Source: Terriglobia bacterium
Lineage (GTDB): Bacteria > Acidobacteriota > Terriglobia > Terriglobales > Acidobacteriaceae
DNA length: 32,963 bases
NCBI GenBank assembly: GCA_020073385.1
Contig: JAIQFH010000068.1
Coordinates: 1 to 32,963 of the forward strand
Direction of reading: 5' to 3'
Part shown: one piece after another, positions 26,242 to 32,963 of the stretch
How positions within the stretch are numbered: position 1 is the stretch's first letter
Layout: the number at the start of each line of letters is the position of its first letter
Notes under the pieces: generated by a model
Database searches by the model: none
The model's input: only the letters and a program-made list of their open reading frames with translations
Told to the model about the DNA's origin: nothing
Position numbers and translations under genes: made by a program

Positions 26242-26706
26242 ATGTTCAAACTACTTGTTGTGATGCTGACTTTCACGGTGGCCGTCGCCCTCGCCCAATT
26301 GCCCAGCAAGAAACAATTGAACCTGGCCACAATCAAGGCCCTGGTGGCGGCGGGGGAAGCGGAGGCCAAAAGGCTCAACGTTGAGGTGACCATCTGCATC
26401 GTCGACGACAGTGGGAATCTTCTCTTTCTGGAGAAGGCAGATGGCGCGTCGCTCAACACGATTCAGTTCGCGCAGAAGAAAGCGCGACACTCGGCGCTGT
26501 ACCGGAAGCCATCGAAGGACGGAGCGGATGCCTTGAAGGCAGGGAATCTGGAGGTGCTCGCATTTCCGGATTTTTTCCCCAATCAGGGCGGACTGCCGAT
26601 TCAGGTGGATGGGCAAACCATCGGGGGGATCGCGGCCAGCGGCGCCAAGTCGGAGATCGACGAGGCGATCGCACAAGCGGCGCTGGATGCGGTGTTTAAG
26701 AAGTGA
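26242..26706 (+). CDS. Secreted GlcG/HbpS-like heme-binding protein (DUF336)
   Basis: The product has 154 residues with a signal peptide (MFKLLVVMLTFTVAVALAQ). A complete GlcG/HbpS domain follows: ATIKALVAAGEAEAKRLNV, VTICIVDDSGNLLFLEKADGA, TIQFAQKKARHSALYRKPSK and the C-terminal GQTIGGIAASGAKSEIDE. Members bind heme or small cofactors or act as oligomeric accessory proteins; the export signal points to a periplasmic role. It stands alone, flanked by direct copies of one palindromic repeat and preceded by a pseudogene. There is no strong Shine-Dalgarno, and the start is fixed by the signal peptide. Domain identity is secure; ligand unknown. Confidence 0.88.
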   Translation: MFKLLVVMLTFTVAVALAQLPSKKQLNLATIKALVAAGEAEAKRLNVEVTICIVDDSGNLLFLEKADGASLNTIQFAQKKARHSALYRKPSKDGADALKAGNLEVLAFPDFFPNQGGLPIQVDGQTIGGIAASGAKSEIDEAIAQAALDAVFKK

Positions 26707-26930
26707 CGCAGTCGCTAAGACGTGGAGCGGTGTGCCCGACTGGTGTCGTGCCTTCCCCTACAACATGATCAAAAGCCCCATTCCTGACAAAACGGCCAGA
26801 AGTGGGCGCCCGGCTGGCTACTCCGTGTGTACTCCCGGTATCCGAGTAGATATGCGCGTGGTTGTTGGACGCGTACGTTGTGAGTTGTGCGGCACACGTC
26901 GGTGCGTGCGCAAGTGTGCAACGGAATCTA

Positions 26931-26982
26931 TAGTCAAGAAACCCCACCCTGTCGCAAACACCGCGACGAGAGTGGGGCGCCC
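26931..26982. repeat. Dispersed palindromic repeat, copy 2
   Basis: ACCCCACCCTGTCGC pairs imperfectly with GCGACGAGAGTGGGG around a short loop. It is the same element, in the same orientation, as 26141-26190. It lies in the gap between the convergent GlcG-like and oxidoreductase genes, 20 bp from the latter's stop. The remaining gap (26707-26930) shows nothing else recognisable. Confidence 0.75.
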
Positions 26983-27001
26983 TCTTTGTTCCTTGTTCGT
27001 G

Positions 27002-28366
27002 CTAACCCTTCACGATCTTCTTGGCTGACTTGTCCCAGACTGCGACGGATTTTTCGAAATAGGAGAAGTTCGCCAGGTGGCATCCGATCGCTGCATTGTG
27101 GCCGAACACTTCGTTCTCGACAACTGGCTTGCGGGTGCGCACCGCATTGTAGAAGTTGGCCTGGTGATCGACAGTGTCGCTGTATCCCGGAGGGTTGACG
27201 TAGGATTCACCGGTTTCATCGACCTTCCACCTCAGAGCTTCCGGTTCAGGATGCTCCTCATGCCACTTCTGCAGATACTGATCGCGCAGCGCCTTCGGCC
27301 ATCCATAAATCGAATAGCTTTCCGCCTCGGGACGCGTGTCTTCAGGCTTGTAGGTGAGAGTTGCGTCTTTGATGATCATCGTGCCCTTGGTCCCGTAGAA
27401 GCCGATGAATTCTCCGCCGGCGTTGTTGAGGTTGCAGCGCAAGGTTACGCGGCACTTGGGATAGTCATAGAGCGTCTCGATGAGGTCGGGGAACTCGCGG
27501 CCATCCTGAAAGTGGAAAAGACCTCCCGAGGACTGAGCGCGCTGAGCGGGCTCGTTGATTCCGGCGACGAACTGGATGCCGGAGAGCAGGTGAACGAAGA
27601 GATCGCCACCGAGTCCCTCGCCGTAGTCGCGGAAACAGCGCCAGCGGAAGAAGCGAACGGGATCGAAGGGGACTTTGGGAGCCTTGCCGAGGAAGGCATT
27701 CCAGTCGATCGTCTTTTCACTGGCATCGGGCGGAATGGGATAAACCCAGGCGCCGCTGGGCGAGTTGCGGTCCCAGTAGGCGTTGATGGAGAAGACTTCG
27801 CCCATCTTGCCGGAATCGAAGATCTCTTTTGCTTTGGCATAAAGGACGGAGCTCACGCGCTGGCTGCCGATAGCGACCATGCGTTTATTTTTCTGCGCGG
27901 CCTCGACCATGGCGAATCCGTCTTCGACGGTGTGCGACATCGGCTTCTCGCAATAAACGTCTTTGCCGGCGGCGCAGGCATCTTGAAAGATCTGAAGGTG
28001 GTTGTGATCCATGGTGGCGATCAGAACGGAGTCGACGTCTTTACGATCGAGAATCGAACGATAGTCGCGGGTGGCGGGGACGCTCGGGTTGTTTACGGCT
28101 TCCCGCGCAGCGGTATGGCGGCTGTCATAAAGGTCGCAAACCGCGACGCACTGAATGCCCGGAACCGAGAGAGAGGCCTGAAGGTGCTCGCATCCGCGAA
28201 TGCCGGTGCCGATTGACGCGAAGCGCACGGTGTCACTGGGCGCCACCGGTCGCGAGGAAGCGGAGAGGATCCGAGGCTGCAATACGGACTTGGCGACGGT
28301 GCCGGCGACGAGAGCGCCGGAACCGATTTGCATGAATTGGCGGCGAGACAGGGGATTTTTGGACAT
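27002..28366 (-). CDS. Tat-exported Gfo/Idh/MocA-family oxidoreductase
   Basis: The product has 454 residues from ATG 28366. It starts with a twin-arginine signal (SRRQFMQIGSGALVAGTVA). The Rossmann domain carries the dinucleotide site IGTGIRGCEHL (about 52-62), CDLYDSRH, and the catalytic-site CEKPMSHTVED (about 139-149). The C-terminal alpha/beta domain (VTLRCNLNNAGGEFIGFYGTKG) completes the fold. Such secreted dehydrogenases act on sugars or inositols with NAD(P) bound before export; substrate unknown. An in-frame GTG at 28384 overlaps the GAGGG ribosome site, so the ATG six codons later is the better start. It is a single gene; the inverted repeat at 28397-28434 lies just upstream and may be its operator. 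Confidence 0.92.
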   Translation of the reverse strand: MSKNPLSRRQFMQIGSGALVAGTVAKSVLQPRILSASSRPVAPSDTVRFASIGTGIRGCEHLQASLSVPGIQCVAVCDLYDSRHTAAREAVNNPSVPATRDYRSILDRKDVDSVLIATMDHNHLQIFQDACAAGKDVYCEKPMSHTVEDGFAMVEAAQKNKRMVAIGSQRVSSVLYAKAKEIFDSGKMGEVFSINAYWDRNSPSGAWVYPIPPDASEKTIDWNAFLGKAPKVPFDPVRFFRWRCFRDYGEGLGGDLFVHLLSGIQFVAGINEPAQRAQSSGGLFHFQDGREFPDLIETLYDYPKCRVTLRCNLNNAGGEFIGFYGTKGTMIIKDATLTYKPEDTRPEAESYSIYGWPKALRDQYLQKWHEEHPEPEALRWKVDETGESYVNPPGYSDTVDHQANFYNAVRTRKPVVENEVFGHNAAIGCHLANFSYFEKSVAVWDKSAKKIVKG

Positions 28367-28396
28367 AGAAGTTTTCGCCCTCACAAGTGCTGAAGT

Positions 28397-28434
28397 GATT
28401 TTCCGCGACAGACGTGTGCGCAGTTGCGGAAATC
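28397..28434. promoter_or_regulatory. Operator-like inverted repeat upstream of the oxidoreductase
   Basis: GATTTTCCGC (28397-28406) and GCGGAAATC (28426-28434) form an inverted repeat with one extra T, separated by 19 nt, about 30 bp upstream of the oxidoreductase ATG. Its position suits a regulator site or a leader hairpin. Confidence 0.35.
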
Positions 28435-28729
28435 ATTTACGGTCAGGAATTATCCCACAGCGGACGACAGTTTAGTAAAACGATTTTCTTCGGCATGGCG
28501 GGGGGCATTCCGATTCTGGGCTTGCACTCGCAACTGCCAACCACCGATGGCGGTCCGGAACTCAATCCGGGATTGGCGCCACGAATCGCTCGCGCGCCAG
28601 AATCGTGCTGCACAGGCCTGCGTTGGTGGGACGAGCAGTCCTCGTAGTTTCTTGGTGGGAAAGGTAGGGAACCCGCCAAATCGAGCCACGGACGCGCCAA
28701 GAGCGAGAGCAGGGTCTCGCGTTTAATGA
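28435..28729. other. Intergenic stretch with no recognised gene
   Basis: About 300 bases between the divergent oxidoreductase and sedolisin genes. Several overlapping open frames exist in both directions, but none has a ribosome site or family resemblance. Confidence 0.4.
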
Positions 28730-28759
28730 TTGACCATTCGCCACGGATGGGGGTAGGAT
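28730..28759 (+). promoter_or_regulatory. Putative promoter of the sedolisin gene
   Basis: TTGACC (28730-28735), 18 nt, then TAGGAT (28754-28759). The -35 matches five of six and the -10 four of six. The leader would be about 165 nt, with no recognised riboswitch. Confidence 0.4.
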
Positions 28760-28920
28760 GTCGCTCTCAATTTGCCACCCTTCATCTCAACTCTCAACCA
28801 AACTCAATCTGCAACGAAGTTAGTCGGCTGTTATGTCGAGTAATCCGTGTTGGAGGACCGGACTTTCGCGTCCCAAGAACTCCGTGAGTAAGTCCGAAAC
28901 GCGGTTGTTTAGTTAAAACA

Positions 28921-28926
28921 GGAGGA
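28921..28926 (+). promoter_or_regulatory. Strong Shine-Dalgarno of the sedolisin gene
   Basis: GGAGGA ends 4 nt before the ATG at 28931 and fixes that start. It is one of the strongest ribosome sites in the window and suggests high expression. Confidence 0.8.
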
Positions 28927-28930
28927 GTAA

Positions 28931-31096
28931 ATGGACTCACGCAATGCAGTAGTGCTTTCAGCCAAGAGCAAAGTAGTGCGGGCCATATCGCTGGGGCTGT
29001 TTGCGGTGGTGCTGGTCGGATGCCTTGCCTCGCAGGGCTTTGCTGCCACCGGAAGATTCATTGCGCATAACACGCCAAATTATGTGGCGACAGCAGCGAA
29101 CCTCGGAACCGAGGATCCCGCGAAGGTGATCGAGGTGAGTTTCTGGCTAAACCCCCGCAACCCGGGGGAACTGGATACGCTGGCCAGTCAACTTTATGAT
29201 CCGACGTCTCCGAAGTTTCGGCATTTCCTGACCCGCAACCAGATCGCGGCCAAGTTTGCGCCGACTCCGGCGCAGATGAAGGTGGTGCGGCAATTCCTGG
29301 ACGCGAACAACCTGAAAGTGATGAGGGTTGGTCCCATGAATTTCTTCGTGCACGTGAAGGGGACGGTGGGCGACATCGAAAATGCGTTGCATGTGCAGCT
29401 CAATCAGTATCAAGTGGGCGCCAAGGTAATGCGGGCCAACGACCGCGACCCCTATGTCGATGGATCTGCCGCTCCCTTGGTGCGGGCGATCTCTGGTCTG
29501 GACAGCGGTGAGTATTCGCACCCCATGGCGACTCGCCAGACTCCGCCGACGACCACGTCGTCCGGCAAAGCGCTCGCAGCGATGGCAGCGGTGGCTCCCA
29601 CCGACAGCAGCTTCTACTCGAATAACTGTTTCGATGGCACTGAAACCGATGTGTTCTCGACCAACAACGATGGGGAGTTCCCGATCGGTACATTCAAAGG
29701 CAACCATCTGAACCTGCAAAGCTTGACGAGTGCAGGATGCGGATACACTCCGCCGATGATTCAGGCAGCGTACAACCTGAATGGCTTGTATACGGAGGGG
29801 TATGACGGAACGGGCCAAACGATCGGGATCATCGATTGGTGCGGCTCTCTGACCATTCAAGATGACGCGAATGCGTTCTCAGCGATGTTTGGTTTGCCGC
29901 AGTTGACGTCGTCGAATTTCGCCATCACGTATATCCCGACGGTTAGCACCTGCCAGGCCATGGACCAGACCGAGATCAACATCGACGTGGAGTGGGCCCA
30001 TGCCATTGCACCGGGAGCGAACATCAACCTCATTGTTCCACCTTCGGCGAGCTTTGCGGATGTGGACGAAGCGGAATTCTCGGCGGTCATCTACGGTCTG
30101 GCGAATGTGCTTTCCGGCAGCTACGGCTCGATCGAGGCATTCGATGCGACCAGCGAGTTGCTAACCGAGAACATGATTAACCAGATCGCCGCAGTCGCCG
30201 GAGTCTCAGCCAACTTCTCCTCGGGAGATGACGGAGACTTTTCCTTCTTCGGAATCCCGCCGACCGTGTCGGCGCCGGCGGATTCTCCCTACGCAACAGC
30301 TGTGGGTGGCGTGACGTTGGCGCTGAACTCCGACAACTCAATCGCCTGGCAGACGGGATGGGGGAATAACGAAACCCTCCTGGTCGAAGAGGCTTTCGTA
30401 TTCGATCCGCCACTAACCTTCGGATTTATCGGGGGATCCGGTGGAGGTGTGAGCAACTGCGTTACGTATGATCCCGTGACCTTCGCTTGCCTGACGGGAT
30501 TTGCCAAGCCGGCTTATCAGAAGAAGCTGCCGGGGAAGTACCGCCAGCTTCCAGACGTCTCCTGGCTGGCGGACCCGTATACTGGCGGAGTCATCGCGAT
30601 CTCAATCCCCTTCCAGATTCCGTCGCTGACCTGGCAAGTTTGGGGCGGAACGAGCCTGGCATGCCCGATGTTCTCGGCGCTGTGGGCGATCGCGAACCAG
30701 GAGGCGGGAGCGCCTCTTGGCCTGGCTGCTCCTTATCTGTATTCGCTACCGGCTGGAGCGGTCACTGACATCGTTCCAGTCTCTATCCCGCACAATGTCA
30801 CCGGCTCGATTCAAGAGTCGGCGACGGTAAAGGTCCCATACAGTGCGGCGCAGATGCTGGGACTTCCCCCCGACGTCACCGGCAAATACGTCAGCGCGCT
30901 TTGGGACTATGCGCCACTCCAGAGCACAGCGCTGGTCATCTCGTTTGGAACGGACTGCTCGGTACAAGGTCCCGCTGATTTCTTCGGGACGCTCTGCGAC
31001 GATCCGGCCCGGCTCAAGACGAAAGTGGGATGGGATAACGTGACAGGCGTAGGAACGCCGAATGGGCAAGCGTTCGCGGATGCGTTCCATCCGTAG
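28931..31096 (+). CDS. Sedolisin-family (S53) serine-carboxyl protease precursor, kumamolisin-like
   Basis: This is a 721-residue secreted acid protease precursor. A signal segment (about 18-40) is followed by an S53 activation propeptide (about 45-185: VSFWLNPRNPGELDTLA, FRHFLTRNQIAAKFAPT), a Pro/Thr/Ala linker with extra sequence, and the catalytic domain from about 270. The catalytic Glu348 and Asp352 appear in TEINIDVEWAHAIAPGA. The oxyanion Asp is D433 in SSGDDGD, and the nucleophile is Ser575 in GGTSLACP. The calcium-site end is GWDNVTGVGTPNG (700-712). The set is complete, so an active endopeptidase that self-cleaves at low pH is expected, probably scavenging protein outside the cell. 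It has its own strong ribosome site and terminator, so is monocistronic. Confidence 0.93.
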   Translation: MDSRNAVVLSAKSKVVRAISLGLFAVVLVGCLASQGFAATGRFIAHNTPNYVATAANLGTEDPAKVIEVSFWLNPRNPGELDTLASQLYDPTSPKFRHFLTRNQIAAKFAPTPAQMKVVRQFLDANNLKVMRVGPMNFFVHVKGTVGDIENALHVQLNQYQVGAKVMRANDRDPYVDGSAAPLVRAISGLDSGEYSHPMATRQTPPTTTSSGKALAAMAAVAPTDSSFYSNNCFDGTETDVFSTNNDGEFPIGTFKGNHLNLQSLTSAGCGYTPPMIQAAYNLNGLYTEGYDGTGQTIGIIDWCGSLTIQDDANAFSAMFGLPQLTSSNFAITYIPTVSTCQAMDQTEINIDVEWAHAIAPGANINLIVPPSASFADVDEAEFSAVIYGLANVLSGSYGSIEAFDATSELLTENMINQIAAVAGVSANFSSGDDGDFSFFGIPPTVSAPADSPYATAVGGVTLALNSDNSIAWQTGWGNNETLLVEEAFVFDPPLTFGFIGGSGGGVSNCVTYDPVTFACLTGFAKPAYQKKLPGKYRQLPDVSWLADPYTGGVIAISIPFQIPSLTWQVWGGTSLACPMFSALWAIANQEAGAPLGLAAPYLYSLPAGAVTDIVPVSIPHNVTGSIQESATVKVPYSAAQMLGLPPDVTGKYVSALWDYAPLQSTALVISFGTDCSVQGPADFFGTLCDDPARLKTKVGWDNVTGVGTPNGQAFADAFHP

Positions 31097-31128
31097 GCTG
31101 CCGTCTTAACCCGTAAGTGTTGGTGATT

Positions 31129-31163
31129 GCCTCCGTCGTCGAAAGTGACGACGGAGGCTTTTT
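31129..31163 (+). terminator. Rho-independent terminator after the sedolisin gene
   Basis: A perfect 12-bp stem, GCCTCCGTCGTC (31129-31140) and GACGACGGAGGC (31147-31158), has a GAAAGT loop and a TTTTT tail. It lies 32 bp after the stop. Confidence 0.9.
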
Positions 31164-31235
31164 GTTTCCCTCGGTGGGGCGAAACTCTTGACAATCTCCG
31201 CCGTATCTCAGGCTAGACTCCACACGCGAGGACAC

Positions 31236-31949
31236 ATGAGCTTTATGAAGAACCCGGGCAGGTTTGCAGGCTTATTGTATGTACTCACGTCGATCATCGG
31301 CTTCTTCGCGATGGGCTATGTTCCCGGGAAGGTGATCGTGCATGGAAACGCGGCCGCGACGGCCAGCAACATCTCGGCCCACGAGACGCTCTTTCGACTC
31401 GGCATTGCGGGCGGGCTCGTTGGCCAGGCCGCTTTTATCTTTGTGGCCCTGGCTTTGTACGATCTGCTCAAAGGAGTCAGCCGGCGGCACGCCTCGCTCA
31501 TGTTGCTGTTGATTGTGGTTTCGGTGCCGATCGCGTTTGTGAATGAGCTGAACTCCATCGCGGCGCTCGTGCTGGTGCGCGGGGCCGACTTCCTGTCGGT
31601 GCTCGACAAGACTCAGCGGGAGGTTCTGGCCATGCTGTTCGTCAAGTTGCATGGCCAGGGGTTCGTTGTCGCCGAGATGTTTTGGGGACTGTGGCTGTTT
31701 CCGCTCGGGCTGCTGGTCTACAGGTCGCGATTCCTGCCGCGGTTTTTGGGAGTGTGGCTCGGCCTGGCGGGAGTGGCATGGGTGGTCCTGAGTCTGACGG
31801 GCATTCTATTGCCGCAATATCAGGACAAGGTGGACAAGTACCTTCAGCCCGCCATCATTGGGGAAATTGTGTTCATGTTGTGGCTGCTGATTATGGGCGC
31901 CAGACCACCTGATCTGAACGCAGCAGCGTCATCGCCCGCGGTTCGATAG
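31236..31949 (+). CDS. DUF4386-family integral membrane protein
   Basis: The product has 237 residues with about six hydrophobic helices: FAGLLYVLTSIIGFFAMGYV, the LGIAGGLVGQAAFIFVALAL region, ASLMLLLIVVSVPIAFV, the FWGLWLFPLGLLVY region, FLGVWLGLAGVAWVVLSL and IGEIVFMLWLLIMG. The N-terminal GRFAGLLYVLTSIIGFFA and the ELNSIAAL/FLSVLDKTQRE section match DUF4386, whose function is unknown. ATG 31236 has a GAGG 4 nt upstream and is preferred to an in-frame TTG at 31188, which is part of a TTGACA hexamer and likely a -35 element. The TAGACT at 31214 is 20 nt away, longer than ideal for its -10. Confidence 0.85.
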   Translation: MSFMKNPGRFAGLLYVLTSIIGFFAMGYVPGKVIVHGNAAATASNISAHETLFRLGIAGGLVGQAAFIFVALALYDLLKGVSRRHASLMLLLIVVSVPIAFVNELNSIAALVLVRGADFLSVLDKTQREVLAMLFVKLHGQGFVVAEMFWGLWLFPLGLLVYRSRFLPRFLGVWLGLAGVAWVVLSLTGILLPQYQDKVDKYLQPAIIGEIVFMLWLLIMGARPPDLNAAASSPAVR

Positions 31950-32011
31950 AGCAATTACCGCCATTGGACCACGCCAACAGTGATCTGCCTCACCTGCCAC
32001 ACATCTGGTCT

Positions 32012-32530
32012 TCAAATCATGTACGACGGCGGTCGGATGCCCTTGTCCCGAAGATAGATTTCGGCCTGACCGCGATGATGAGCGACATGAATGTACATCG
32101 CAAGCAGGATTTCTCTCCCGGGAAGCCGCCCGTCGGGAGAATTGTGCGCTTTATTGAGTTGCTCATCGGTGAGGCTAGGGATTACCGAGGCGCAGTAGTC
32201 GAAGGAATCGCTCAGGAACTTGACGGTGGCGTCCTTGTCGGCGGGTGAAGGCAATGTAGGAGTGTCGGCATCTTTCAGGCCAGCACAGAACTGGTAGTTG
32301 GTGGAGGCGATGTGGGAGATCAATTCGCCAAAGGTCATGGATTCCGAGTGAGGACGAAAGGCATACTGCTCGGGCGGCATGGCCTGTGCTACAGCCACCG
32401 ACAGTTTACTGAGCGCGTCAAAGTGCTTGGAATGTTCCCCGGCGGCATTCGCCTGGGCTGACGCGGCATTCGAGCTTGATACCGAGAGCACCAACAAAAC
32501 AATCAAAACAGCAGCGGTGCGAATTGTCAC
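32012..32530 (-). CDS. Secreted DinB-family (DinB_2) protein
   Basis: The product has 172 residues with a signal peptide (TAAVLIVLLVLSVSSSNAASA), unusual for the mostly cytoplasmic DinB/YfiT four-helix bundle. The metal-site histidines fit H73 (ELISHIAST) and the C-terminal HxxxH of IHVAHHRGQ (H148, H152). The rest, such as SESMTFGELISH and LPGREILLAMYIHVAHHRGQ, is typical. Members may be thiol transferases or hydrolases; the reaction here is unknown. The start is GTG 32530, set by AGGAGG 4 nt upstream. It ends 62 bp from the convergent DUF4386 gene, and no shared hairpin is evident in that short gap. Confidence 0.9.
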   Translation of the reverse strand: MTIRTAAVLIVLLVLSVSSSNAASAQANAAGEHSKHFDALSKLSVAVAQAMPPEQYAFRPHSESMTFGELISHIASTNYQFCAGLKDADTPTLPSPADKDATVKFLSDSFDYCASVIPSLTDEQLNKAHNSPDGRLPGREILLAMYIHVAHHRGQAEIYLRDKGIRPPSYMI

Positions 32531-32907
32531 ACGACCTCCTGGATGTCCGCCTCCGGAGATCTAGCGTCTTGCCCTTTGAGACTCATGTGAGATTGGACGA
32601 TTCTCGGGCGCGGTCGGTTAGCACAGTCGGCAGAACCATCGAGAATGACGGAGATTGAGAAGATTCGTCTTGGCTGATCAAGCGCCTTGGGGAGGAAAAT
32701 ACCGGACCATGTCACTAGCCTGCATTATTCATTAGCAAGGGATTGTGAGCAGAAGAGTGGTTGGTGCGAGGGTGAGAGGTAGGAGGAGGGCCAGATTGGG
32801 ATTCAGCAAGGCCCAGAGAGTGTAGCCAGCGATCCGGAAGGTTCGTTTGCAACAAGGCTCCGCCTGCAACTGCCAAGAGCAAGTAAGTTCGAATGAAGAC
32901 AAGCGGC
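32531..32907. other. Intergenic stretch with no recognised gene
   Basis: About 380 bases upstream of the DinB gene. Short open frames on both strands lack ribosome sites and family resemblance. The promoter of the DinB gene must be here, but I could not identify hexamers. Confidence 0.4.
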
Positions 32908-32963
32908 TTAGCTGGTGTCGCCGAGTCGGGCGACGGTTTGAAACAGAGACTGGAAGGGCCAGC
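32908..32963 (-). CDS. Possible C-terminal end of a gene running in from the right edge
   Basis: The minus strand from the edge reads WPFQSLFQTVARLGDTS then TAA at 32910-32908. Third positions are mostly G or C, as in the genes of this window. Only 17 codons are visible, so the family cannot be named and the call may be chance. Confidence 0.25.
   Translation of the reverse strand, partial: WPFQSLFQTVARLGDTS

Noticed and set aside
26707..27001. Open frames after the GlcG-like gene
   Set aside because: They run into a palindromic repeat and the convergent oxidoreductase gene, with no start signals.
28367..28384. GTG start six codons upstream for the oxidoreductase
   Set aside because: It overlaps the GAGGG ribosome site that serves the ATG at 28366, where the Tat signal is correctly placed.
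31188..31235. Extension of the DUF4386 protein to a TTG at 31188
   Set aside because: The TTG is part of a TTGACA hexamer, and ATG 31236 has a GAGG ribosome site.
32893..32963. Plus-strand open frame starting at ATG 32893 and running off the edge
   Set aside because: No ribosome site and no recognisable sequence; the minus-strand reading of the same bases has better codon use.

Overview
The window looks like a chromosomal segment of an acidobacterium, probably of the Terriglobia/Koribacter type. This is inferred from gene content, not from a marker gene search. The supporting families are: a very large Oar-like TonB-dependent receptor with an N-terminal carboxypeptidase-regulatory-like domain, a TPR protein, two CRTAC1 (FG-GAP/ASPIC-UnbV) proteins, tandem MacB-type permeases without an ATPase, a 'VWFA-related' secreted protein, a sedolisin, and several families of intergenic palindromes. 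The one structural RNA gene is class A RNase P RNA (rnpB), on the minus strand at 11270-11670.

Left part (1-2256): a minus-strand pair, malQ (GH77 4-alpha-glucanotransferase) and an MFS sugar transporter, meets a plus-strand gene that resembles the C-terminal part of a nucleotidyltransferase. malQ and the nucleotidyltransferase-like gene both lack their N-terminal portions and face head to head at about 1693-1722. The transporter seems to lack one membrane segment. This end therefore carries a deletion, a rearrangement or an assembly fault.

Middle-left (2257-11241): three CRP/FNR-like palindromes spaced exactly 22 bp apart precede a promoter and the 1244-residue outer-membrane receptor. A strong terminator and a secreted TPR protein follow. 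Two divergent CRTAC1 seven-bladed propeller proteins come next, and their start codons overlap inside one CATG. The receptor, TPR and CRTAC1 genes form a plausible envelope nutrient-uptake or surface-protein cluster.

Middle (11270-18514): rnpB, three MacB/FtsX-type permeases (the last two recent tandem duplicates), and two convergent GT21 (HpnI/ceramide glucosyltransferase-like) glycosyltransferases around a long palindromic repeat. Next is a hybrid histidine kinase (18567-20537) whose N-terminal receiver domain has lost its phospho-acceptor Asp (Glu instead).

Right part (21061-32963): a minus-strand pair made of a 1040-residue secreted protein of unknown function and a VWA protein with a degraded MIDAS motif. 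The two share a 16-nt leader. After them come a decayed beta-propeller gene, a secreted GlcG/HbpS-like protein flanked by direct copies of one palindromic repeat, a Tat-exported Gfo/Idh/MocA oxidoreductase, a sedolisin (S53) protease with a clear terminator, a DUF4386 membrane protein and a secreted DinB-fold protein. I see no CRISPR array, tRNA, transposase or phage gene. I see no complete new defence or biosynthetic system. The least explained material is the VWA/1040-residue pair, the receptor-TPR-CRTAC1 cluster with its triple operator, and the broken left end.
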